Assembly (NCBI RefSeq): GCF_018332715.1
Contig: NZ_BOQP01000028.1
Location: 1 to 64,000, forward strand
Reading direction: 5' to 3'
Length of the DNA: 64,000 nt
Source: Winogradskya consettensis
GTDB lineage: Bacteria > Actinomycetota > Actinomycetes > Mycobacteriales > Micromonosporaceae
Part shown: piece after piece, positions 42,717 through 52,093 of the stretch
How the letters are laid out: every line of letters starts with the position of its first letter
Numbering within the stretch: the stretch's first letter is position 1
Notes under the pieces: generated by a model
Seen by the model: only the letters and a program-made list of their open reading frames with translations
Database searches by the model: none
What the model was told of the DNA's origin: nothing
Program-made: the position numbers and the translations under genes

Positions 42717-43456
42717 TGGACCTGCGCAGCGGGCTCGACCAGGTCGCCGGCCCCGCCCAGGAGCCGACCGACGGCCAGGTCGACGCCGACATCGCCCGCG
42801 GCCGCAGCGCTCTGCGCCGCCGCCGCACGATGCAGGCCGCCGCCGGTTCCGCGTTCGCGGCCGTCGCCGTGATCGCCGCCGTGTCGTTCACCGCCACCCA
42901 CTCGGGCAGCACGGCTCCCGCCTATACGGCGGAGGGTGCTCCGACGGTGACCGCCTCGTCGGTGCCGGCACCCGCGCTCGGCAAGCTCGACCTTGTCGCC
43001 TACAAGGGCAAGCAGCCCGCCGGGTTCACCGTCGACAAGGTTCCGGACGGCTGGTTCATCCAGAACAGCGACGAAGGCTCGCTGGTGATCGCCCCGGAGG
43101 ACCTGTCGACGCCGGTGGACAACCCCTACAACGGACCGAAGGGCCAGCCGCGGGTCGAGCCGTCCGTGGCGCCGCTCGAGGATCCGCACAGCTTCGTCGG
43201 GAAGATCGTCGTGATGCTGCAGTCCAAGGACCAGGGCGCCCCCGAGGGCGGCAAGAAGGTCAAGGTGGGCGACGCGGGCGGCGTGCTGGTCGGCGACCCG
43301 GCGGGCAGCGACGCCACCACGCTGTGGATCGAACAGCCCAACGACATCTACGCGCAGGTGCAGTTCTGGCAGAAGATCGGCCTGACCGGCGACCAGATGG
43401 TCGAGTTCGGCGCGGGCGTGCACGTCCACAAGGGCGCGGTCCAGGGCGTCGGCTAA
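42713..43456 (+). CDS. Single-pass membrane protein, probable sigma-factor partner
   Basis: The 247-residue protein has a cytoplasmic N-terminus with RGRSALRRRRT, one membrane helix (AAAGSAFAAVAVIAAVSFTA) and an extracytoplasmic domain with no recognised motif. The arrangement right after a SigE-type sigma factor fits a regulatory partner, although no zinc-binding anti-sigma motif is present. AGGAG lies 7 nt before ATG 42713. Confidence 0.7.
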   Translation: MMDLRSGLDQVAGPAQEPTDGQVDADIARGRSALRRRRTMQAAAGSAFAAVAVIAAVSFTATHSGSTAPAYTAEGAPTVTASSVPAPALGKLDLVAYKGKQPAGFTVDKVPDGWFIQNSDEGSLVIAPEDLSTPVDNPYNGPKGQPRVEPSVAPLEDPHSFVGKIVVMLQSKDQGAPEGGKKVKVGDAGGVLVGDPAGSDATTLWIEQPNDIYAQVQFWQKIGLTGDQMVEFGAGVHVHKGAVQGVG

Positions 43457-43545
43457 GCACGTTTTGTACCTGCTCAGTTACCCGCTGCCACGACCGGCGT
43501 TGACCTTGACGACGGATGTTTTCCGAGGTGGCGGGGGTCGAGTGC

Positions 43546-45225
43546 ATGAGCCTGGAACAGCTGGCCGACCTCGTGGTCTACGGTCAGCACGTGCCCGAAG
43601 AGCTTGCGCCCACCCCCGCCTCCGCAGAGCTGGTCGTCATCGACCCCGCGACCGGCGCTGAGGTCGTCGTCGCGGTGGACGCCGACGCCGAGCTCTCGGG
43701 TGAGGTCGACAACGGCAAGTTCACCGTCCGGCTGACCAACTTCACCGGCCCGTTCGACCTGCTCCTCCAGCTCATCGGCAAACACAAACTCGACGTCACC
43801 GAAGTCGCCCTCCACCAGGTCACCGACGACTTCATCACCTACATCCGCGCGATGGGCGACGACTGGGACCTCGACGAGACCAGCGAATTCCTCGTCGTCG
43901 CCGCCACCCTCCTCGACCTCAAGGCCGCCCGGCTGCTGCCCGCCGCCGACGTCGAGGACGAGGAAGACCTCGCCCTGCTCGAAGCCCGCGACCTGCTGTT
44001 CGCCCGCCTCCTGCAGTACAAGGCCTACAAAGAGGCCGCCGGCTACATCTCCGAGCTCGAAGGCACCGGCGCCCGCCGCTGGCCACGCATGGTCACCCTC
44101 GAGGCACGGTATGCCGAGGCGCTGCCCGAGCTGGTGCTAGGCATCGGCCCGGAGCGGCTTCTCAAGCTCGCGATCAAACAATTCACCCCGAAACCCGGGC
44201 CGCCGCAGGTCTCCATCGCTCACATCCACCAGGTACGGGTGAGCGTCCGCGAACACGCCACCCTGATCCGCGACCGTCTGCGCCGTGCGGGTGTGGCAAC
44301 GTTCAGCCTGCTCATCGCGGACTGCGAGAACACACTCGAGGTGGTCGCACGGTTCCTGGCGTTGCTGGAGCTGTACCGCGAGGGGCTCGTCGACTTCGAG
44401 CAGCCCGTCTCACTGGACGAGCTGACGGTCCGCTGGATCGGCGGCGACAAAGCCGAAGCCGAACTCGACATCGACGACTACGAAGGCACGGCACCCGAGC
44501 TCGACACCGCCGCCCTCGACCCCGACGACCTTCCCGTGGACCCGGATGACGTCGCGGATGAGGCTCGCCGTCTGCCCGTGCTCGAGGAGCCCGCCGAGGA
44601 CGACGAGGATGACGACGACCTCGACGACGAGGACGATCTTGTTCTCCCGGACGTGGATCTCGGCCTCTCGATAAACCGCAGCCCGGCCTCGGATGACGAC
44701 GACGACCCGGACCTCTCGGCGGATCGGGATCTCTCAGCCGACCGGGATCTTTCGGCGGACCGGGCTCTTCCGGCCGGCCAGGATGTCTTGGGCGATCTGG
44801 ACCTCTCGGTGGACCGGGCGCCTCGTGCGGACGTCGAGGTCCGGGATGACGACGACCTCACCGCTGACCACGACCATGTGGCGCAGCTGAACGGCGAGGA
44901 TGCGCGCGACCTGAACGCCGCCGGTGGCTTCGCGGACAGCAGCTATGACGCGCAGCCGGCCGAGGGTTTCCTTGACGCCGCAGTCGACGAGGACATGGAC
45001 GCGCAGTTCGAGGACGTCCGACTCCCTGAAAATGACGTTGACCCCGTTGACCCCGTTGGGGCTGAGGGCGTGCCTCATGTGGCTGCTGGGATTCTTGAGG
45101 TTGATCCCACGTTGGCGGCTTTGGCGGAGGCTGAGGTGGGGGATTCGCGTGTTCGCGCGGATGGCGGGGGCGCGGTGGGTAATGCCGCTGGGACGGATAC
45201 GGAACACGAAGAGGACAGGTCATGA
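43546..45225 (+). CDS. scpA: ScpA kleisin with long acidic C-terminal extension
   Basis: ScpA bridges the two SMC heads in the chromosome condensation complex. Residues ~58-314 are standard ScpA (FTVRLTNFTGPFDLLLQLIG, VVAATLLDLKAARLLP, and the winged-helix end near VARFLALLELYREGLVDF). Residues 315-559 are an extra tail rich in D and E, with a triplicate LSADRD unit near 44715-44770. Family members are normally 250-300 residues. ATG 43546 has GGGGG 8 nt upstream; ATG 43516 would add ten residues. The stop overlaps scpB. Confidence 0.9.
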   Translation: MSLEQLADLVVYGQHVPEELAPTPASAELVVIDPATGAEVVVAVDADAELSGEVDNGKFTVRLTNFTGPFDLLLQLIGKHKLDVTEVALHQVTDDFITYIRAMGDDWDLDETSEFLVVAATLLDLKAARLLPAADVEDEEDLALLEARDLLFARLLQYKAYKEAAGYISELEGTGARRWPRMVTLEARYAEALPELVLGIGPERLLKLAIKQFTPKPGPPQVSIAHIHQVRVSVREHATLIRDRLRRAGVATFSLLIADCENTLEVVARFLALLELYREGLVDFEQPVSLDELTVRWIGGDKAEAELDIDDYEGTAPELDTAALDPDDLPVDPDDVADEARRLPVLEEPAEDDEDDDDLDDEDDLVLPDVDLGLSINRSPASDDDDDPDLSADRDLSADRDLSADRALPAGQDVLGDLDLSVDRAPRADVEVRDDDDLTADHDHVAQLNGEDARDLNAAGGFADSSYDAQPAEGFLDAAVDEDMDAQFEDVRLPENDVDPVDPVGAEGVPHVAAGILEVDPTLAALAEAEVGDSRVRADGGGAVGNAAGTDTEHEEDRS

Positions 45226-46760
45226 GCGACGAGCGCCCCGATTCCCTGGCTGCGGCGGCAGCGTCGTGGGTTCCACCGTGGGAGCGGCAGCAGCGGCCGC
45301 CGGATCCTGAGTACGCCGCCGCTCACCGCGATGCCGACGCCGACGAGCCCGATGATGACGAGCCTTCTGGTGACGAGCTGGGCGGTGGCGGTCGGATTCA
45401 TTCGGATCGGGCGGATGGCGCGTACGGCGGGGACGATGACGAGGAGTTGTCCGAGGCTGACCTGTCGGATGACGATGACGACTTCGATCCAGCGTTCGAG
45501 GGACCGAACCCGGCTGAGGGCGGCACCGGGGTTCCGCCTGAGTTGCCGCCGTTCCCGGAGGAGGGGGGCGGGCCGGCGACTGTTGACTCGCCTCGGGAAT
45601 TGCCGGGTGAGGACGAGCCGGATCCGACCGATGTCGGGGGTGGGCCGCTGCTGCCGATGCCTGAGGCGATCGAACAGGCTGAGGACAACGAGATCGGCCA
45701 GTCGCCCCTGGTCGATGCGCCTCTGCCGTTGGAAGGCGACGACGCCGGTGACGTGTTCGATCGTGCCGCCGATGATGACGTAGCCGACGACGCTGACGTG
45801 GATCTCCCGTTCGAGGAGGACGTCCCCGCTGCTGACGACGAGCCTGACAGTGCCGAGTCCGACGATCAGCCTGAGCCGAGCGACGATGCCGCCGAGCCTG
45901 AGTCGGGTGCTGCCGGCGACGAGCCTGAGCTGGGCTTGGCTGCGGCGGGGGGCGGCGATGAGCCTGGGAGTCGTGCTGTTGCCGTCGATGCCGGGGCGGT
46001 GGGTGGGGCCGAGATTGTGGCGGCCGGGGCTGCGGGTGCGGCGGATGTGGCGGCTGGGCTTGGTGGGGGAGCGGCTGCTCCGGTTTCAGGTGTGCCTGCG
46101 TCCGGTGTTCCGGCTCAGGGGCGGCGCCGGAAGCGCGGGGAGAAGACGGGAGCTGCTGTTGCGGTTGTTGAGGAGTCAGCGCGTACCCTCGAAGAATTAG
46201 AGCTCAAGCCCCTCGATGAGGGTGAGTTGCGCGCTGCTCTTGAGGCGATTTTGCTGGTGGTGGATGAGCCGGTGGCGGAGATGCAGCTGGCGCAGATCAT
46301 TGAGCAGCCGACGGAGCGGGTGGCGGCGGCGCTGGAGGATATTTCTGCGCGGTACACCGCGGCGGGGCACGGGTTTGATCTTCGGCGGGCTGCGGGTGGG
46401 TGGCGTCTCTATACGCGGCCGGAATATGCGCCGTATGTGGAGCGGTTCGTACTTGATGGGCAGTCTACGCGGTTGACGCAGGCGGCTCTGGAGACACTGG
46501 CAGTGGTTGCTTATAAGCAGCCTGTAACCAGGTCACGGATCTCTGCCATCCGCGGTGTGAACTGTGATGGCGTGATGCGTACCCTGGTGACGCGCGGCCT
46601 CATTGAGGAATGCGGCACCGAGGTCGAAACCGGGGCATTCCTGTATCGGACCACGGCGCTGTTCCTTGAGAAGCTCGGCCTCAACTCGGTTGACCAGTTG
46701 CCGCCGCTGGCTCCGTTCCTACCCGACGACGTGGAAGAAGTGCTCGATGCCTCAGGCTGA
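45222..46760 (+). CDS. scpB: ScpB with long acidic N-terminal extension
   Basis: The 512-residue protein has the ScpB double winged-helix domain only in residues ~322-512 (LRAALEAILLVVDEPV, LETLAVVAYKQPVTRS, IRGVNCDGVMRTLVTRGLIEE). Normal ScpB is about 190-220 residues. The first ~320 residues are D/E/P/A-rich, apparently disordered sequence. Together with the ScpA tail, roughly 560 residues of acidic sequence flank the point where the genes overlap (ATGA). The SMC-ScpAB complex should still form through the conserved domains. Confidence 0.9.
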   Translation: MSDERPDSLAAAAASWVPPWERQQRPPDPEYAAAHRDADADEPDDDEPSGDELGGGGRIHSDRADGAYGGDDDEELSEADLSDDDDDFDPAFEGPNPAEGGTGVPPELPPFPEEGGGPATVDSPRELPGEDEPDPTDVGGGPLLPMPEAIEQAEDNEIGQSPLVDAPLPLEGDDAGDVFDRAADDDVADDADVDLPFEEDVPAADDEPDSAESDDQPEPSDDAAEPESGAAGDEPELGLAAAGGGDEPGSRAVAVDAGAVGGAEIVAAGAAGAADVAAGLGGGAAAPVSGVPASGVPAQGRRRKRGEKTGAAVAVVEESARTLEELELKPLDEGELRAALEAILLVVDEPVAEMQLAQIIEQPTERVAAALEDISARYTAAGHGFDLRRAAGGWRLYTRPEYAPYVERFVLDGQSTRLTQAALETLAVVAYKQPVTRSRISAIRGVNCDGVMRTLVTRGLIEECGTEVETGAFLYRTTALFLEKLGLNSVDQLPPLAPFLPDDVEEVLDASG

Positions 46761-47526
46761 TCCGGACAACTCCGTGCGGTTGCAGAAAGTCCTCGCGACT
46801 GCTGGAGTCGGATCCCGGCGCGCCTGCGAAGATCTGATCTTCCGCAGGCGTGTGACCGTCAACGGCCGCGTGGCCAAGCTCGGCGACAAGGTCGACCCGT
46901 CCAAGGTCGAGATCGAAGTCGACGGGTCGCGTGTGGTGACCAACACCAAGATGGTGTACCTGGCCATGAACAAGCCCCGCGGGGTCGTCTCCAGCATGGA
47001 CGACGAGAAGGGCCGCAACGAGCTCGCCGACTTCCTCGGCAACTTCGAACAGCGGATCTTCCACGTCGGCCGGCTCGACGCCGACAGCGAGGGCCTGCTG
47101 CTGCTGACCAACGACGGTGCGCTCGCGCACAAGCTGATGCACCCGTCGTACGGGATCGCCAAGACCTACCTCGCCGAGGTCGAGGGCCCGCTGCCCCGCA
47201 ACGTCGGCCGGCGCCTGCTCTCCGGCATCGACCTCGAGGACGGCCCGGCGAAGGTCGACGCGTTCAAGCTGGTCGACGCGCTCGGGCGTACCGCTCAGGT
47301 CGAGTTGACCCTGCACGAGGGCCGCAAGCACATCGTGCGCCGCATGATGGATGAGGTCGGTCACCCCGTGACCCGCCTGATCCGTACGGCCGTCGGCCCG
47401 ATCCGCCTCGGCGACATGCGCCCCGGTGGTTTCCGTCACCTGTCCCGCGGTGAGCTGGGCGCACTGTTCAAGGCCGTCGGCGACGGCGACGAGGACGGCG
47501 AGATCATCGCCGACGACGAGGCGTAA
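46747..47526 (+). CDS. Ribosomal large-subunit pseudouridine synthase (RluB/RsuA family)
   Basis: The 259-residue protein has an N-terminal S4 domain (VRLQKVLATAGVGSRRACEDL) and the catalytic aspartate in HVGRLDADSEGLLLLT, then KTYLAEVEG and EGRKHIVRRMM. It isomerises a uridine in rRNA, corresponding to Rv1711. The ATG lies within the end of scpB (14-nt overlap). Confidence 0.92.
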   Translation: MPQADPDNSVRLQKVLATAGVGSRRACEDLIFRRRVTVNGRVAKLGDKVDPSKVEIEVDGSRVVTNTKMVYLAMNKPRGVVSSMDDEKGRNELADFLGNFEQRIFHVGRLDADSEGLLLLTNDGALAHKLMHPSYGIAKTYLAEVEGPLPRNVGRRLLSGIDLEDGPAKVDAFKLVDALGRTAQVELTLHEGRKHIVRRMMDEVGHPVTRLIRTAVGPIRLGDMRPGGFRHLSRGELGALFKAVGDGDEDGEIIADDEA

Positions 47527-47615
47527 CAGCTTTACGTACGCCGACGGCGGTTCCTGGGCCGCGGACCGCACGGGGCACAATAGGAAAGATTTGTCTGGCG
47601 ACGATGGAGGTAACG

Positions 47616-48296
47616 GTGGCGCAAGTAGTACGACCCGAGCGGTGTGTGGTGGCCGTCGACGGTCCCTCCGGGTCGGGCAAATCCACCGTCTCCCGCCGCC
47701 TGGCGACCCTGATCGACGGCATCTACCTCGACACCGGCGCGATGTACCGGGCGATCACCTGGGCGGTCCTGCAGTCCGGCGCCGACCTGGCCGACCCTGA
47801 GGCGATCCTCAAGGTCGCCCAGGAAGTCGACCTGTCGATCGGCACCGACCCCAAGGCCCCCCACTTCGAGGCCAACGGCACCGATGTCGACGCGGCCATC
47901 CGGGGACCCGAGGTCACCGGAGCGGTCTCGGCCGTCGCCGCAGTCCCACAGGTACGAGCAATGCTCGTCCAGATCCAGCAGGACATCATCGCCGGCGCCC
48001 CCCGCATCGTCGTCGAAGGCCGCGACATCGCCTCCGTCGTCGCCCCCGACGCCGACCTCAAGGTCTACCTGACCGCCTCCGCCGCCGCCCGCGCCGCCCG
48101 CCGCAGCGCCGAGGACGCCACCGACGTCAAGGCCACCGAGGCCGACCTGGCCCGCCGCGACAAGCTCGACTCCTCCCGCAAGACCGACCCGCTCAAACAG
48201 GCCTCCGACGCCACCGAGCTGGACACCACGGGAATGGGCATCGACGACGTCGTGACCCGCCTTTTGGAAATGTTGAACAGCAAGGTGAGTTCGTGA
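47616..48296 (+). CDS. cmk: Cytidylate kinase
   Basis: The 226-residue enzyme phosphorylates CMP and dCMP. It has the P-loop DGPSGSGKST (residues 15-24), YLDTGAMYRAITW, and IVVEGRDIASVVAPDADLK. GTG 47616 is chosen because the strong SD GGAGG is 5 nt upstream; ATG 47604 would add four residues without an SD. The gene overlaps der by 4 nt. Confidence 0.94.
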   Translation: MAQVVRPERCVVAVDGPSGSGKSTVSRRLATLIDGIYLDTGAMYRAITWAVLQSGADLADPEAILKVAQEVDLSIGTDPKAPHFEANGTDVDAAIRGPEVTGAVSAVAAVPQVRAMLVQIQQDIIAGAPRIVVEGRDIASVVAPDADLKVYLTASAAARAARRSAEDATDVKATEADLARRDKLDSSRKTDPLKQASDATELDTTGMGIDDVVTRLLEMLNSKVSS

Positions 48297-49723
48297 CTGA
48301 CTTCCCCGTCGATCTCTCAGAGTTCGACGACGTCCCTTTCCCCAGCTTCTCCACCGACCCGGAAACAGCCTCCGCCCCAAACGGGTGGCAGCCGATCGTC
48401 GCCGTCGTGGGCCGCCCCAACGTCGGCAAGTCGACGCTGGTCAACCGCATCATCGGCCGCCGCCAGGCCGTCGTCGAAGACGTCCCCGGCGTGACCCGTG
48501 ACCGGGTTCCCTACGACGCCCACTGGAACGGCCGGCGGTTCACCGTGGTCGACACCGGCGGGTGGGAGCCCGACGCCAAGGACCGTGCCGCGGCGATCGC
48601 CGCACAGGCGGAAATCGCCGTGCAGACCGCTGACGTGGTCGTGTTCGTCGTAGACGCCATGGTCGGCGCCACCGACATGGACGAGAAGGCCGTCCGGATG
48701 CTGCGGCGCAGCGCCAAGCCGGTCATCCTCGTCGGCAACAAGGCCGACAACCAGAACCTCGAGCTCGAGGTGAACTCGCTCTGGTCACTCGGGCTGGGGG
48801 AGCCGTTCCCGATCTCCGCCCTGCACGGGCGAGGGTCCGGCGATCTGCTCGACGCAATCCTGTCAGCCATGCCGCCGGCACCGGCAATCATCGAGGGCGT
48901 ACGCCGTGGGCCCCGCCGGGTCGCGCTGGTCGGACGCCCGAACGTGGGCAAGTCGTCCCTGCTCAACCGGCTCGCCCATGAAGAGCGCGCCGTCGTCGAC
49001 TCCGTGGCGGGCACCACAGTTGACCCGGTCGACAGCCTCGTGGAGATGGACGGGGAGATCTTCCAGTTCATCGACACCGCCGGTCTGCGCAAACGCGTCA
49101 ACCAGGCTTCGGGTACGGAGTACTACGCGTCACTGCGTACCGCCGGAGCTGTCGAGGGTGCCGAGGTAGGCGTGGTGCTCCTCGACGCCGGCGAAGTCAT
49201 CAGCGAGCAGGACCAGCGCGTCCTGACCTCGGTGGTGGAAGCTGGGCGGGCACTGGTCATCGCGTTCAACAAGTGGGACCTGGTCGACGAGGACCGGCGT
49301 TTCTACCTCGACAAGGAGATCGACCGGGAACTGAAGCGGATTCCGTGGGCGGTTCGCGTCAACATCTCCGCCAAGACCGGGCGTGCGGTGGACAAGCTCG
49401 CCCCCGCGATCCGTAAGGCTCTCGCCAGCTGGGAGCAGCGCATCCAGACGGGGGCGCTGAACCAGTGGCTGACGGCGCTCACGCAGGCTACGCCGCACCC
49501 TGTCCGTGGTGGGCGGGCTCCTCGGGTGCTGTTCGCTACGCAGGCCGGGGTGGCGCCGCCGCGGTTCGTGCTGTTCACGACTGGGCCGTTCGACGCCGGC
49601 TATCAGCGGTTCGTGGAGCGCAAGCTTCGCGAGGAGTTCGGGTTCGAGGGCAGTCCGGTGGAGATCGCCGTACGGCCTCGTAAGAAGCTTGGGCCGGGTG
49701 GGCGCGGTAAGGCCCACGGCTGA
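48293..49723 (+). CDS. der: Ribosome-assembly GTPase Der (EngA)
   Basis: The 476-residue protein has two tandem G domains, each with GRPNVGKS (residues ~41 and ~215), DTGGW / DTAGL switch motifs and NKAD / NKWD specificity motifs. A C-terminal KH-like domain is also present. It is needed for 50S subunit maturation. The cmk-der pairing is standard. Confidence 0.96.
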   Translation: MTDFPVDLSEFDDVPFPSFSTDPETASAPNGWQPIVAVVGRPNVGKSTLVNRIIGRRQAVVEDVPGVTRDRVPYDAHWNGRRFTVVDTGGWEPDAKDRAAAIAAQAEIAVQTADVVVFVVDAMVGATDMDEKAVRMLRRSAKPVILVGNKADNQNLELEVNSLWSLGLGEPFPISALHGRGSGDLLDAILSAMPPAPAIIEGVRRGPRRVALVGRPNVGKSSLLNRLAHEERAVVDSVAGTTVDPVDSLVEMDGEIFQFIDTAGLRKRVNQASGTEYYASLRTAGAVEGAEVGVVLLDAGEVISEQDQRVLTSVVEAGRALVIAFNKWDLVDEDRRFYLDKEIDRELKRIPWAVRVNISAKTGRAVDKLAPAIRKALASWEQRIQTGALNQWLTALTQATPHPVRGGRAPRVLFATQAGVAPPRFVLFTTGPFDAGYQRFVERKLREEFGFEGSPVEIAVRPRKKLGPGGRGKAHG

Positions 49724-49829
49724 TGTGTTGGACGCCGCGGGCCCGATCCGGTGTGCCGGTGTAAAGCCGGTTGAGGGCCTGCGGTAAGCTTTTGTTGTTG
49801 CCGCGCACTGGGGTTCCGGAGCGTGGCAT

Positions 49830-49903
<74 letters not shown>

Positions 49904-49915
49904 CCGGGTGTGACC

Positions 49916-49945
49916 AGGGGATATGCCGCAACAGGCATATCCCCT
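49916..49945. other. Perfect hairpin behind tRNA-Pro
   Basis: AGGGGATATGCC pairs perfectly with GGCATATCCCCT across the loop GCAACA. It is not followed by T residues. It may end the tRNA transcript or belong to the integrated element. Confidence 0.6.
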
Positions 49946-49959
49946 GCGATCGTCGAGGG

Positions 49960-51287
49960 GCGATGTTGTCGCCTCGCTGTCGCAGACCTGCACGCAGCCC
50001 ACACCCGCTCACGCAGCCCGGGCGTCAGCAGCGTCCAGAGCCGCGCAGGTAGCACTGACCCCGTCGTCGGCGGCATCGCGGGTGAGATGGCCGTAGAGGT
50101 CGACGGTGGTGGCCACGTTCTTGTGCCGCAACGTCTTGGACACCACCGCCAGCGGCACCCCCTCGCTGATCATGATGGTGGCCGCGATGTGCCGCAGGTC
50201 GTGCACCCGAATGGCCGGCAGCCCAGCCTCTGCGGTGAGCCGACGCAAGTGGTCGAGCACGTACTGCGACCTCAGCGGCTGACCGTCCGGCCGGGCGAAC
50301 ACCAGATCAATGTTCTCGTAGTCGCGGGCGGCCAGCTGCTGCCGGCGCTGACGACTGCGCTGCCGCTGCAACGCCTCGACGGCCCGGGCCGACAGAGCGA
50401 CCCAGGCCTGGCTGCGACGCGTTTTAGGGGCGTTGAACATGCTGCGGCTGTTGTCGACGCTGACCAGCGTCCAGCGCACGAACAACGTCCGCGCCGCCAG
50501 GTCCACATCGGCCCAGTGCAACCCCAGGACCTCGCCCTTGCGCATCCCGGTGCAGATCATCACCTCAAACAGCTCCGCCAGAGGATCCTCGACGGTGCGG
50601 CAGTGCCGCAGGAACGCACCGGCCTCGGTGGTGCTCCAGCAGGTGAGCTCCGGGCGTGCCGGCCGAGGGATCTTGGCGAAGCGGGCGGCGTTGTGCGGCA
50701 GCCGGTGGTTGCGGCGGGCGTCGTTGAGCGCGCTCGACAGGGTGGTGATGCAGCGATGCAGGGTGACCAGGCCGCGGCCGGCCGCGAGTTCCCGCTGCAC
50801 GAACTGATTGACGTGCTGGTGGGTGAGCCGCTCCAGCGGCAGTGCCCCGAACGCGGGGATGAGGTCGTTGCGCAGGTAGTCGCGGTAGCGGTGCACCGTG
50901 TTGACCTTGAGGGTCGGTGACTTGGTCTCCAGCCACTGGGTGAGGTAGCTCGCGACTGTTTCGCTGTCGTCGAGGCTGACACCGACGCGTTCGCACTCGA
51001 GCACGTGGGCCAGGGCCGCTGAAGCCTCGGCCTTGGTGGCGAAGCCGGTGCGGCGCATGGTCTTGCGTTTGTCCAGGCTCGGCAGGTCGACGGCGAAGGC
51101 CCAGGTGCCGTGCCGGGCGGCGGTCAGCTTCGGGCAGCGGGCGCCGAGTTGCCGGCCGTCGCTGTCGCGGCAGGCGCAGCAGCGGTAGACCCGACCTCGG
51201 TGCGGATTCGGCCTCATGATGTCCTCCTCGGTAGAAGTCAGCTTCTGTCACCTCTACCGATTGCCCGTTCGGCTGCGACAACATCGC
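49960..51287. repeat. 13-bp inverted repeat pair flanking the integrase gene
   Basis: GCGATGTTGTCGC (49960-49972) and its exact reverse complement (51275-51287) lie 37 nt beyond the 3' end and 58 nt beyond the 5' end of the integrase gene. Both are followed outward or inward by CTGTCGC-like sequence. They could be integrase arm-type sites. Confidence 0.5.
50009..51217 (-). CDS. Phage-type tyrosine integrase
   Basis: The 402-residue protein has an N-terminal arm-binding region with a cysteine cluster (YRCCACRDSDG, then GARCPKL) and a core-binding SAM-like domain (VASYLTQWLETKSPTL). The catalytic domain has R in TGMRKGEVLGL, HDLRHIAATI, and Y in DLYGHL. GAGGAGG lies 5 nt before the ATG. It points toward tRNA-Pro, as expected of an element integrated there. 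No excisionase or replication gene is seen beside it. Confidence 0.9.
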   Translation of the reverse strand: MRPNPHRGRVYRCCACRDSDGRQLGARCPKLTAARHGTWAFAVDLPSLDKRKTMRRTGFATKAEASAALAHVLECERVGVSLDDSETVASYLTQWLETKSPTLKVNTVHRYRDYLRNDLIPAFGALPLERLTHQHVNQFVQRELAAGRGLVTLHRCITTLSSALNDARRNHRLPHNAARFAKIPRPARPELTCWSTTEAGAFLRHCRTVEDPLAELFEVMICTGMRKGEVLGLHWADVDLAARTLFVRWTLVSVDNSRSMFNAPKTRRSQAWVALSARAVEALQRQRSRQRRQQLAARDYENIDLVFARPDGQPLRSQYVLDHLRRLTAEAGLPAIRVHDLRHIAATIMISEGVPLAVVSKTLRHKNVATTVDLYGHLTRDAADDGVSATCAALDAADARAA

Positions 51288-51378
51288 GACAGCCCCGCAC
51301 GTCACCCCAGCGTGTGACCCTCGGACTTGTCGCCAGGTCAAGGGTGCCGAAGCCCGATCTGGCTGCCACAACGACGAC

Positions 51379-51408
51379 AATGCTCGGCCGGTCGACCGGC
51401 CGAGCATT
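51379..51408. terminator. 30-bp perfect palindrome, probable terminator of the DoxX gene
   Basis: AATGCTCGGCCGGTC is followed directly by its reverse complement (to 51408). It lies 16 nt after the stop of the leftward DoxX gene. It has no T-run, so it may act as a factor-assisted terminator or a protein site. The rest of 51218-51424 contains no gene that I can support. Confidence 0.5.
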
Positions 51409-51424
51409 GAGTGCGTATGCGTGG

Positions 51425-51949
51425 TCAGATGAGCCAGCGGTTCTTCTGCACGAAGGGCAGCTTGGCCCACTGCCGCCCGAGGCCCCAGGTGTTGCCGGCG
51501 TAGGTGAGGGCGAACACGACGGCGCTGACGGCGTAGATGAAGTGGTAGTCGGTGACCGGGTTGCTCGAGCCGCTCGGCTCGCCGGCGCTGGTGTGCTGAG
51601 CAAGCGGCCATTCGGCGGCCCACATCATGGCCATCATCGCGACCGCGGCGCCGGCGGCGATGCGCATCCCGATCCCGAGGATCAGCGCGACGCCGATACC
51701 GAGCAGCCCGAGCATGAACGCCCAGTTGGCCCAGGTGTCGCCGGCGATGCTGTGGAAGAAGCCCTGCAAGGGGCCCACCTCGACGCTGGACAAGAAGCCC
51801 TTGGTCGGCGAGCCGCCGTTGATCCAGGCCCGGGCGTCCGGAGTCGAGTAGCCGAAGCCGAACGTCTTGTCCAGGAAGGCCCACACGAACACGAACCCGG
51901 TGGAAATCCGCAGCACGGCGAGCGCGCGGGCAGCGGTCTTGGTGAGCAT
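51425..51949 (-). CDS. DoxX-family membrane protein
   Basis: The 174-residue protein has four membrane helices (LAVLRISTGFVFVWAFLDKT, then WANWAFMLGLLGIGVALILG, AAVAMMAMMWAAEWP and YHFIYAVSAVVFALTYAG), typical of DoxX/DoxD-like proteins. These are linked to thiol and redox metabolism. A DosR-like palindrome lies about 150 nt upstream, with a short coupled frame in between. Confidence 0.85.
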   Translation of the reverse strand: MLTKTAARALAVLRISTGFVFVWAFLDKTFGFGYSTPDARAWINGGSPTKGFLSSVEVGPLQGFFHSIAGDTWANWAFMLGLLGIGVALILGIGMRIAAGAAVAMMAMMWAAEWPLAQHTSAGEPSGSSNPVTDYHFIYAVSAVVFALTYAGNTWGLGRQWAKLPFVQKNRWLI

Positions 51950-51962
51950 GGAACCGGGCGCC

Positions 51963-52010
51963 TCAACGTGCTCGAGGGTGCGCCGCGTGGCTCCGGCCGG
52001 TGATGGTCAT
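51963..52010 (-). CDS. Short leader frame before the DoxX gene (15 codons)
   Basis: ATG 52010 has an ideal SD (GAGGAGGAAC immediately upstream) and encodes MTITGRSHAAHPRAR before a TGA, 13 nt ahead of the DoxX ATG, which itself has only a weak SD. It may be a translated leader that couples DoxX translation, or a former N-terminus. It is too short to judge by homology. Confidence 0.4.
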   Translation of the reverse strand: MTITGRSHAAHPRAR

Positions 52011-52093
52011 CGTTCCTCCTCTATAGCTCTCTGTGGCCATGACTCTTCTCCGTCGCAGACGTTGACACCCGGGCCTAAACACCTGACTCCGGC

